A stretch of DNA of 41,375 nt from Candidatus Zhuqueibacterota bacterium (GTDB lineage Bacteria; Zhuqueibacterota; Zhuqueibacteria; Thermofontimicrobiales; Thiofontviventaceae), in assembly GCA_016926625.1 (NCBI GenBank), contig JAFGOE010000036.1:1-41375 (forward strand), read 5' to 3'. Positions 16,823 through 23,986 of the stretch are shown piece by piece. The first letter of the stretch is position 1. Every line of letters begins with the position of its first letter. Both the position numbers and the translations under genes were made by a program. The notes below the pieces were generated by a model, which did no database searches, was not told the DNA's origin, and was given only the letters and a program-made list of their open reading frames with translations.

Positions 16823-16944
16823 GGGAGTCGTTCTCCCTGATACCGACGGATAAGTGGTTCAAATGAGGGGGCTGTATCGAAAGTGCTTAAAAGAAATTCA
16901 ATACCACATCATATAGATTTAAACAATTTCTATATCTTGTGGTA
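16823..16944. repeat. Two hairpins in the lpxL-msbA intergenic gap
   Basis: A compact stem GGGAG/CTCCC (16823-16827 with 16833-16837, 5-nt loop) lies in the msbA-like leader 16 bp before the ATG. A longer inverted repeat, 16902-16916 with 16930-16944, has arms TACCACA..ATATAG and CTATAT..TGTGGTA, 13 of 15 positions paired, with a 13-nt loop. Neither has a T-tract. They could cause partial termination or mRNA processing between the two genes. Confidence 0.4.
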
Positions 16945-16977
16945 CAATCTCGCTAGATTGGACTTTTGATATCGCCC

Positions 16978-17898
16978 CTATCCTTTGCTCTCCGCTTTTC
17001 TCTGTGTCTTCCAGCGACGATGCATCCAGAACCATTGTTCCGGGTACTTGCTGATATATCTCTCTAAAACTTTATTATACGTCACTAAAAATTGATTGAT
17101 CCCTTCCTCATCCGGCTGAAGATTTTCCAGATCAGGGAATTTTTCGAAATAAATATTGTAATTTGATCCGTTCGTTCTGGTACAAAACGCAAAATAAACC
17201 GGTACTTTCGTCTTCAAAGCGATGAGGGCTGGGCCCTTATTGGTCGAAGCCGGTCGCCCGAAGAAATCGATGAATTCCCCTTTACCGCCTGCGTCCTGAT
17301 CCATGACGATGAGCACGGATGCTTTGAGATTAAACGCCCTGAGTGTTCCTCTGGCAGCTTCTCCCTTTACTTTTATCGGGATCAAGCCGATTTTTTCCCG
17401 ATATTCTCTGATAATCCGATCGATAGAACTGTTTTTCTGTTCTTTAAATACGGCGTGCAACGGTCGTCCCTGTGACCCCAGGAAACCTGCTAAGATTTCC
17501 CAATTCCCAAAATGACCAGACAGGAAGAGCAGTCCAGAATTCTGTGAGAACGCTTCGTCGCATGTCTGTTGGTTAACGACCGTTATCTTTTTTAAGAGCA
17601 ATTCTCTGTTTAAAAGCGGAAATCGTGCGAATTCGATGAGCATGAGACCGAAATGACGATAATTATCCCTCAATATCCGCTTCAACTCTTTATCGGTTTT
17701 TTCATGGCCAAGCGACGCCTTAAGGTTCTGAAATGCTTTTTCCTTACGAATTTTAATCACATAATAAAATAAATCTCCCAGGATCCTGCCGACCCATAAA
17801 GCCATCGTCAAGGGTAAGACTTGTGCCACTTTGCCGAGAATCTTGACCAGGTGATATTCGACCTTATATTGCCGCTCTTTTTTCTTTTTCGTCACCAT
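16978..17898 (-). CDS. Lysophospholipid acyltransferase family protein, LpxL/HtrB-like
   Basis: A 306-residue inner-membrane acyltransferase of the LpxL/LpxM/HtrB family, which adds secondary acyl chains to lipid A precursors. The catalytic H-x4-E motif is SGHFGNWE with His129 and Glu134. DQDAGGKGEFIDFFGRPASTNKGPA and the WFWMHRRWKT ending are further family landmarks, and one N-terminal hydrophobic stretch (about 22-50) anchors it. It lies 170 bp upstream of the msbA-like exporter in the same direction, which supports a lipid A role, although polyketide or glycolipid acylation by relatives is known. Confidence 0.9.
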   Translation of the reverse strand: MVTKKKKERQYKVEYHLVKILGKVAQVLPLTMALWVGRILGDLFYYVIKIRKEKAFQNLKASLGHEKTDKELKRILRDNYRHFGLMLIEFARFPLLNRELLLKKITVVNQQTCDEAFSQNSGLLFLSGHFGNWEILAGFLGSQGRPLHAVFKEQKNSSIDRIIREYREKIGLIPIKVKGEAARGTLRAFNLKASVLIVMDQDAGGKGEFIDFFGRPASTNKGPALIALKTKVPVYFAFCTRTNGSNYNIYFEKFPDLENLQPDEEGINQFLVTYNKVLERYISKYPEQWFWMHRRWKTQRKAESKG

Positions 17899-18130
17899 GC
17901 TTAATGAAATACTCCTGATTTATCTGCCGCCTGAGCGTTTGTATCGTTTACCTTTAGCCGCTGGAAATTCTGAATGTAAGTCCGTATCGATTCAAACGAC
18001 TGGGCTTTTTACAGACTGCGATGAAAGCCATGAACCGACTGTCATCGGTCCGATTTAAATGTGATCAGGTCTGCCTGTATCGGTTTAGGTTACGAGCTTA
18101 AGCTTGTTTCCATCAGGAAAGCACCTGCGG

Positions 18131-19078
18131 TTACTCTGTATCATCAAGGTAATCGTCAGGAAGATAATCCAGTTCATCTTCCTCTTCCCATTGCTGCAAC
18201 TTCAGTTTATTCCTCCTGCGTATGATCATAAAGCCAAAGATAAATAAAAATAATATTAAAATCCATAGATAAAATTCAAATTCCACCCAGAAATGCCATT
18301 TATATTTGTCTTTGATGTACTTAAACCACGATAATTCGAATTCCCAGCTATCAATTCCGATCGAGTGGGTGAATGCCTCATCGACAGTATAGCCTTCGCC
18401 GATCTTTTCGAGAATTTGACGAATGCGGTTCATTCCATAACGTTTCTGAAGCAGGATGACCGCAACGTAGCTTTCCTGGTAAGCAAGTTGAGCCTTTGAC
18501 GGATTGAATTCCAGGACGTGGTCGATATCACTCAGCGGTACGATCGAGTTCGAAATAAGCGCTTTGGATATGGATGTACTTGAGGCGAAGTCTTTCTCAT
18601 TGGAAAAATACACAGCCAATCCCTCATTTAACCAGCGGGGAATATGCTCTCTGTTTGTCAATTGATGAACGATGAGATGAGTCAGTTCATGTACCGCCGT
18701 GGTGAGGTAATTATTTTCCGCGGCGACGGTTTTAATAACGATTGTATTCTGCTGTGGCAGAGCCAGACCAGTGCTCCAGAGCGGAATATTTATGCCGACT
18801 ACCTTGCGATAGGAATCGTAGGAATTGCATAGATAGAATCTGACTGGCTGGGAGAGTGTTACTTCAAGATCTTGCGATATCCTGGCATAGGTCACGGTCA
18901 GATGGTTGACCACCCGTTCAGCCGCTTTATGATCTCCTTCCAGATAATAGATGGTGAAAGGAGGGTGATCCAGCGTGAGCCAATTAAAGCTGTCGACCTG
19001 AGCATGAGTCGATGTGATCGTTACTGCTGCAAGGATGGCGATAATCAATTTTCTGATGTTAGCCTTCTGTTCAAACAT
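18131..19078 (-). CDS. Exported, C-terminally anchored gluzincin protease (peptidase MA-like)
   Basis: A 315-residue protein with a signal peptide (hydrophobic 11-22, likely cleavage after AQ near 27), a metalloprotease domain and a C-terminal membrane helix (about 264-285) followed by an acidic tail. The zinc site is HELTH (His130, Glu131, His134) with the third ligand Glu152 in RWLNEGLAVYF, the pattern of the peptidase MA-like/gluzincin group. The catalytic domain would face the periplasm. The ATG overlaps the end of the Cys-rich gene by 8 bp, so it is translationally coupled to the REC-PATAN operon. This suggests that the pathway controls, or is controlled by, proteolysis in the envelope (inference). 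Confidence 0.82.
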   Translation of the reverse strand: MFEQKANIRKLIIAILAAVTITSTHAQVDSFNWLTLDHPPFTIYYLEGDHKAAERVVNHLTVTYARISQDLEVTLSQPVRFYLCNSYDSYRKVVGINIPLWSTGLALPQQNTIVIKTVAAENNYLTTAVHELTHLIVHQLTNREHIPRWLNEGLAVYFSNEKDFASSTSISKALISNSIVPLSDIDHVLEFNPSKAQLAYQESYVAVILLQKRYGMNRIRQILEKIGEGYTVDEAFTHSIGIDSWEFELSWFKYIKDKYKWHFWVEFEFYLWILILFLFIFGFMIIRRRNKLKLQQWEEEDELDYLPDDYLDDTE

Positions 19079-19481
19079 CGTAGCTTAAATATTCCCAAAT
19101 AGTATCGGCCATAATATCCAGATGCTCTTTAATCTTTTTACGGGCACAATGAGGGTGTGAGTTGATGCAGGCAGTACCTTTGCAGTAATATAAGGGTTCG
19201 GTGCAGTTCTGTAATCGTTGATATTCGGCGGACGGGGTCATCTTTCGTGTTATTTCATCACGATTGAAATTTTTGCCGTGCGTCTTTATTCCAATCTCGA
19301 CGGTCTTTTCCCAAATGAATCGTTGCAGATCGATGACACTCGAATTATCAAGCTCATCGAGTAGATGGCTGATCTTCAGACCATGGAAGAGCAGGAATAG
19401 TATGTGGACCTTCTGGCTGAAGGATAAAATCGTATCTGTTTCAAGGGTGATGTCGTTGTTTGTACTGGTAGTAGTTTCCAT
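19071..19481 (-). CDS. Small Cys/His-rich protein of unknown function
   Basis: A 136-residue protein I do not recognise. The N-terminal 80 residues look helical and soluble, with a hydrophobic stretch about 24-40. The C-terminal part has Cys93, Cys100, Cys105 and Cys112 with His109 and His111 (pattern C-x6-C-x4-C-x6-C, HPHC at the end), a plausible zinc or iron-sulfur site. It lies between the pseudo-GTPase gene (30-bp gap) and the protease gene (8-bp overlap), so it almost certainly belongs to the same pathway. No strong ribosome-binding site. Confidence 0.7.
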   Translation of the reverse strand: METTTSTNNDITLETDTILSFSQKVHILFLLFHGLKISHLLDELDNSSVIDLQRFIWEKTVEIGIKTHGKNFNRDEITRKMTPSAEYQRLQNCTEPLYYCKGTACINSHPHCARKKIKEHLDIMADTIWEYLSYDV

Positions 19482-19511
19482 GTGTCTTTACTGAATTTTA
19501 TGATAAATGCG

Positions 19512-19997
19512 TTAACTGATCCGGTTCAAAATGATGTTGATTAAACTGGCTGTCACTTTTCGTGCCGATGCGGTGTCGTTGATATCACAAAACGTAAACC
19601 TGGACAATGAATCGAGGATGAATCCTTCCGACTCAAAATAGCGTCTGGAGATGGATAATTCGTCGTAATTCTTAACCATGGCCGCTACGATGATTGGCAG
19701 TTTAAACATCGATGATAGTTTATCCATCGTTTCTTTCATCGGTTCAAGCGTATCTTGATCGTCCCAGTTAAATAAGAAGATGTATCCCAGCACCTTGGGC
19801 GATAATAAATCGATCGAATAACGAACTTCGTTCATCATATTCAAGCCGTAGAACTGAAGCATCAACTGATTTGTGATCGGCAAACGACCGATGCAGAGCC
19901 TGTCATCGATGGTCTCCGTCTGATTACAAACAGATTTTATAAATTGATGATGATAATCTCCCTGTGAACCGAATACAATAAGTTCCCCAATTCTCAT
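19512..19997 (-). CDS. MglA/CvnD-like small GTPase homologue without a P-loop (pseudo-GTPase)
   Basis: A 161-residue protein that follows the small-GTPase fold of the MglA/CvnD group by my reading. The first strand and loop are IVFGSQGDYHHQF, where a normal P-loop would end in GK[ST]. IGRLPITNQLMLQFYGL matches the GR-[IL]-x-x-(x)n-L-x-L-F-G-T-P-G region but lacks the TPGQ catalytic segment. LGYIFLFNWDDQDTLEP and PIIVAAMVKNYD match the strand-4 and NKxD regions in degraded form, and FCDINDTASARKV matches the CDARDRESV region. It probably binds partners without switching on GTP. A similar module ends the large REC-PATAN protein at 21306-23429. AAGGAT precedes the ATG. Confidence 0.68.
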   Translation of the reverse strand: MRIGELIVFGSQGDYHHQFIKSVCNQTETIDDRLCIGRLPITNQLMLQFYGLNMMNEVRYSIDLLSPKVLGYIFLFNWDDQDTLEPMKETMDKLSSMFKLPIIVAAMVKNYDELSISRRYFESEGFILDSLSRFTFCDINDTASARKVTASLINIILNRIS

Positions 19998-20075
19998 ATA
20001 TCCTTACCATGATTAAATTGCTAGTTAATGAAATCGTCGAACGATGACATCGTTTTTTTAGCAGCTGATTCTTCG

Positions 20076-21287
20076 CTAAATTAACTTTTCACGGATCAAG
20101 AGCAGTTCAGCTTTATCCAGATATACTTTATGCTCCGTTGTGCTAAGATTCTTTTTCCTGTCGGATTCACGTCGTTCATACTGTCTTCTGTCCAATTTAC
20201 GTCGCTCGGCTGTTAACGATTTTTCCTGATCTGTCTCTGTTAGTATACTGGTAATAATTCTTTCTTTATTATTTGAGGATGAACCCGACTCACCCCTGAT
20301 CCCGTTTTCATGATGGGCAAGCGGTTTGGTCGGTTGTTTCGTATCGAGTTCTGATTCAATCAGATACCCCTTGTTAAACAGATCGCTGATGATCTCCAGG
20401 GTTCGCAGATCTTCCGCTGATGATTCAAGGATGATATCATAGATACTTTGTCTGCCATTCAAATTTTTAATTAGATTCTTCTCAAAATTGGATAAGCTGT
20501 TTTTCTCACGGATCATTTGATCACGTACGGTTACGATCGTATCGAGAGACGGGAGATTTCGTTTGATAGTGTCCCATAAGTTAATATGGTTTTTCGCCTG
20601 ATTGATGAGCGTCGTATTGTCCGATTCGAGTCGTTTCTCATGGTCGATGTTTATCATTTCTACATGAAACGTCCCTTCAGTCCACACGAACATTCGCATC
20701 AGCGCCTCTCTGGGTGGTAATTCATTCATGATGGCATCGATGATGAGGCCTTCCCTGATGTATACCGTGCCTTCAAACGATCGATATGTGAGGTGAATTA
20801 TACCCGATTTACTACCCATTTCAAGGGTTTGGATTAACTCGATCAAACCGAGTTCCGATAGATCGCCCGTGAATCCTTTATCATGTTGAAACTTCTTCTG
20901 CTCCAGCAGACTCATCTCTTCAAGCAAATTTTCGATGCGAGCAACGACTTCCTCGATGTAGAATGGTTTGACGATGAGATCGTCTACACCGAGCTCCATA
21001 CTCTTAATCCGATCATCGACACGCTTTTGACTCGATAGAAAGACGAAGGGTGCATCCTTAACTTCGGGAATCGACTTGACCTTTTCGAAAAAATCATGGC
21101 CATTAATTCTTGAAAGGTTGATTTCACTGATGATCAGATCCGGATTCAGGCTGCGTATTATCTCTAATGCTTTTTCTGCCTGATCCCAATAGATGAGTTC
21201 ATAGCCACTTTCATTCAAACTGTGTCTTAAACTGGAGATATAATTTGAGTCTTCGTCGATTAACAATATTTTTTTGGTTACTGGCAT
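20076..21287 (-). CDS. REC-PATAN (DUF4388) protein with Glu at the phospho-acceptor site
   Basis: A 403-residue cytosolic protein. The receiver domain (about 5-122) keeps the acidic pocket (Asp11, Glu12, Asp13), Ser85 at the Thr/Ser position and Lys107 in VKPF. The residue that should be the phosphorylated Asp is Glu55, in IISEINLSRING. A PATAN/DUF4388 domain follows (about 138-225: LIQTLEMGSKSGIIHL, GTVYIREGLIIDA). A helical region (NLNGRQSIYDIILESS, about 285-320) and a charged tail come next. PATAN domains are known adaptors in bacterial signalling with receivers and MglA-type GTPases. The start is 18 bp after the end of the larger paralogue. A Glu mimics a phosphorylated Asp in many receivers, so the domain may be locked on. 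Confidence 0.85.
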   Translation of the reverse strand: MPVTKKILLIDEDSNYISSLRHSLNESGYELIYWDQAEKALEIIRSLNPDLIISEINLSRINGHDFFEKVKSIPEVKDAPFVFLSSQKRVDDRIKSMELGVDDLIVKPFYIEEVVARIENLLEEMSLLEQKKFQHDKGFTGDLSELGLIELIQTLEMGSKSGIIHLTYRSFEGTVYIREGLIIDAIMNELPPREALMRMFVWTEGTFHVEMINIDHEKRLESDNTTLINQAKNHINLWDTIKRNLPSLDTIVTVRDQMIREKNSLSNFEKNLIKNLNGRQSIYDIILESSAEDLRTLEIISDLFNKGYLIESELDTKQPTKPLAHHENGIRGESGSSSNNKERIITSILTETDQEKSLTAERRKLDRRQYERRESDRKKNLSTTEHKVYLDKAELLLIREKLI

Positions 21288-21305
21288 TAAAAGAAAAATC
21301 CTGAA

Positions 21306-23429
21306 TTAGGCTGAAACTTTATTCATCATACGTTTTTGAAATTCAGAGGCCTTCTGGCTTTCGGAATTTTCTGGTAAAAGGATACATGATAAAAGTGTCT
21401 CTACGGATGATTCATTCCCATCCCAAATAAATATTAAATCATCCTCGCCTAAATTGAGTTCATCACGCATCACCTCAATACGTTTGGCATTTTTTTCGTA
21501 GTAATTTGTTAAGGCAATTGAGTAAGGAATGTGAAAGCTGCTCCATACCGAATGTATCAGGTAATTGGCATACTCCCATCGCTCACTGTTTGAACAATCG
21601 ACGACGAAAATAATACCCATCAGTTTATCTTTCTGCGCGTTGATGAACGGTGCAACCGATTTATTAATGAAGACTCCCAGCAGTGTAATAAAATTGTAGT
21701 CGGATTCGGTAATTTTACCAAAATGTACAGCTAAATTGTTTAAAGGTTTTAGTTGCTTTGTCTTAAATGTGTTATTCGTCATTAAATCCATTACCTCATC
21801 GAGTCCGTCTTCATCAAATCCGATGACCAACAATTGATCTCTCTCCTGATTCGCTATGATGCGTTTCTCTTTAGGTACTTCATCTATTTTGGTGAATACG
21901 GTGTCGATAACCCGATGAGTGGATGATGGTACAGGCTTCTTTTTCAACTCACTTGAATCGTCCTTTTCATCGACCGTTTCGGTGACAGCTTCTTCGTCCT
22001 CAACCAATTCCTTTTCATCTTCGTACGTCTCGTTCTTTATTTCAGCGATCTCATCAGTCTGTTCTTCCTGTTCTTCTTTCTGATGATCTAATCGTAACTT
22101 GTGTATCTCCTCGATATCGTAATATTGCGGTTCACCCGGGACGATGACATCTTTTTGCTTTTCTTCGATCCGTCTTAATATGGGCCGATCGAATTCAGGC
22201 AGTTGAATCTCCTCATTTTCTTGCGGGGGAGAATCGATTTCTTCGTCTGCATCAGCCGTAACATCCGTAAAATCATGCTGTTCTGGTTCTTCTGACTTCT
22301 CTGCCTCAGTATATAAAACCTCCTCCTCCTGCTCAGCGATCTCCTCCGAGGTATAGGATCGGTCGAAGTGAACCGATGCGGACTCCGGTTCAGGCGGTCT
22401 GACTGTTGTTCGTTTTATCTCCTCATCTTTCGAGGTATCTCTCTTGTCTGATAACTCTTCTCGTTCTTCATGCTCCGTTTGACCCACGGCCTCGATCAAT
22501 CCATGATTGTGTAATCGGGACAGTCTTTCGAGAGTCTTGATGTCATCCTCAAGGCTCGCATCAATAATCTCCAGAATCGATCGTTTACCATCGATCAGTG
22601 ATATAAATTCTCTGATGTCATCCGGCACCTTCTGTTTAGTCAGCATATCACGGAAAGCGGGTGATAGGCTGAAGACTGTTTCGGGTGACTGAAACATCTT
22701 CATATATTTCTTGCGTTGTTCGATGCGCTTGAACCCCTCTAACAATATTCCCAAATTACTGATCGAGACCACATCCTTGATGTCATCGACTTCCTTGAAC
22801 AACATGTTAAAGTAACCCTTATCCCATGGTAACATCTGGTAAATCGCGTTTTCGGGTGAAAAATTGCCCAGACTTGCATTGATGATGATCCCGTCTCTGA
22901 AATAGACATGTCCTGTTAATTCACGTCCATTATTTAATGTCAGTATCCCGCTCTTTCTCTCTATGCTGAAATTCTCAATCAAGTCGGCTAAATTATGCTC
23001 CTGTAATTTTCCCGATATCTTCTGGTATTGCGTCGTTTCCGAGGCCTGTATTTTTTTAATCCGTTTCAGCACCATCCGGATGTGTGCGATCACTTCCTTT
23101 ACGTGCAGCGGTTTAACCAGGTAATCTTTGGCACCCAATTGAAAGGCTTTCACCCGTTGCTGGACATCTCGCTGGTTCGTCAGAAAAATCAAAGGAATAT
23201 GAGCCGTATTGGGGTCTGAGTGAAGTTTCTCCAGTAACTTAAATCCGTTAAAATTTGACAGATTTATCTCACTCAAGATCAATCCTGGCTGATTGATCAA
23301 TGTTTCGTCCCAGGCTTTATTTCCATCATTAGCAGTGATAACCTGAAATCCTGATGCTTGCAGGTTCTCCTTCAATATTAAAAGGTTTTTGGGATCGCTA
23401 TCAGCTACTAATATGAGTTGATTTGTCAT
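21306..23429 (-). CDS. REC-PATAN protein with acidic linker and C-terminal pseudo-GTPase module
   Basis: A 707-residue cytosolic protein, first gene of the operon. The receiver (about 1-120) has Asp10, Asp12, Thr84 and Lys106 but Glu54 instead of the phospho-acceptor Asp, in ILSEINLSNFNG. Then come a PATAN/DUF4388 domain (about 127-215), a helical region with LIDGKRSILEIIDASLEDD (about 283-315), and a Glu/Asp-rich, probably disordered linker (about 320-540). The C-terminal 150 residues start QLLVIGFDEDGLDEVMDLM and continue with LMGIIFVVDCSNSERWEYA and YSIALTNYY, which I read as a Rossmann/small-GTPase-like module lacking GK[ST]. Its layout parallels the stand-alone protein at 19512-19997. 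Confidence 0.83.
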   Translation of the reverse strand: MTNQLILVADSDPKNLLILKENLQASGFQVITANDGNKAWDETLINQPGLILSEINLSNFNGFKLLEKLHSDPNTAHIPLIFLTNQRDVQQRVKAFQLGAKDYLVKPLHVKEVIAHIRMVLKRIKKIQASETTQYQKISGKLQEHNLADLIENFSIERKSGILTLNNGRELTGHVYFRDGIIINASLGNFSPENAIYQMLPWDKGYFNMLFKEVDDIKDVVSISNLGILLEGFKRIEQRKKYMKMFQSPETVFSLSPAFRDMLTKQKVPDDIREFISLIDGKRSILEIIDASLEDDIKTLERLSRLHNHGLIEAVGQTEHEEREELSDKRDTSKDEEIKRTTVRPPEPESASVHFDRSYTSEEIAEQEEEVLYTEAEKSEEPEQHDFTDVTADADEEIDSPPQENEEIQLPEFDRPILRRIEEKQKDVIVPGEPQYYDIEEIHKLRLDHQKEEQEEQTDEIAEIKNETYEDEKELVEDEEAVTETVDEKDDSSELKKKPVPSSTHRVIDTVFTKIDEVPKEKRIIANQERDQLLVIGFDEDGLDEVMDLMTNNTFKTKQLKPLNNLAVHFGKITESDYNFITLLGVFINKSVAPFINAQKDKLMGIIFVVDCSNSERWEYANYLIHSVWSSFHIPYSIALTNYYEKNAKRIEVMRDELNLGEDDLIFIWDGNESSVETLLSCILLPENSESQKASEFQKRMMNKVSA

Positions 23430-23468
23430 GGTGTTTTCTTTCGAGATACAAAAATCCTAATTTAATTC

Positions 23469-23497
23469 AATATAAACAAAATTTAAGGATATGTCAA
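23469..23497 (-). promoter_or_regulatory. Candidate sigma-70-type promoter of the REC-PATAN operon
   Basis: On the minus strand TTGACA (23497-23492), a 17-bp spacer and TATATT (23474-23469), an excellent match, about 40 bp before the ATG at 23429. It would drive the whole operon down to the protease gene. Confidence 0.65.
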
Positions 23498-23754
23498 GTT
23501 TTTTTTTAGTACAACGTTCAATTTGATGGCATATCGCAATAGATGATTACAAGGAGAACCAGGTGCTGTGCCTATATTAATATATCACTTATATGGGCTA
23601 AAATCAAGAAGATAAAAAAATGAATGTGACAATTACATCACAATGATCGAATTGCTAAACGGATACGATTCAGGTACACAGTAGAAGGGTTGACTACCCG
23701 ATTTTGACAAAATGAGCGAGACTATTTAGGCCAAAACGACATAGATGGTACATT

Positions 23755-23784
23755 TTGACATAGTAAGCCAATTAGATGTATCAT
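23755..23784 (+). promoter_or_regulatory. Candidate sigma-70-type promoter of lon
   Basis: TTGACA (23755-23760), an 18-bp spacer and TATCAT (23779-23784; five of six). The leader to the lon ATG would be about 195 nt, long enough for post-transcriptional control, and contains the ACATAA cluster. Confidence 0.55.
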
Positions 23785-23986
23785 ACTGAAAATAATATAG
23801 TAAGATTAACTTTTAGTGATTGGCATGAAATTTGTAATTATAAGGAAGCAATTTAGTATGCTATCGAGATTGGATCAAATTACAATTTAAACTGTTTAAC
23901 GATTAGGCGTAAAGATCACGATAGGAGTGAAGCTTACATAAGCTTAACATAAGACACATAAACGAATATTACATAAGGAAAATATT

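Larger units (their letters stand above)
23430..23986. other. 557-bp divergent intergenic region between the REC-PATAN operon and lon
   Basis: No gene is visible. It carries a strong minus-strand promoter candidate (23469-23497), a strong plus-strand promoter candidate (23755-23784), a further isolated TTGACA at 23704-23709, and a cluster of four ACATAA strings just before lon (starting 23936, 23947, 23956 and 23971), two of them preceded by AAGCTT. The middle is AT-rich and unstructured by eye. No CIRCE-type heat-shock operator (TTAGCACTC repeat) is present. Confidence 0.5.

Noticed and set aside
23821-23836. TGGCATGAAATTTGTA as a sigma-54 promoter for lon
   Set aside because: The -12 element is GT instead of GC and a good sigma-70-type site lies nearby; the match is too weak.
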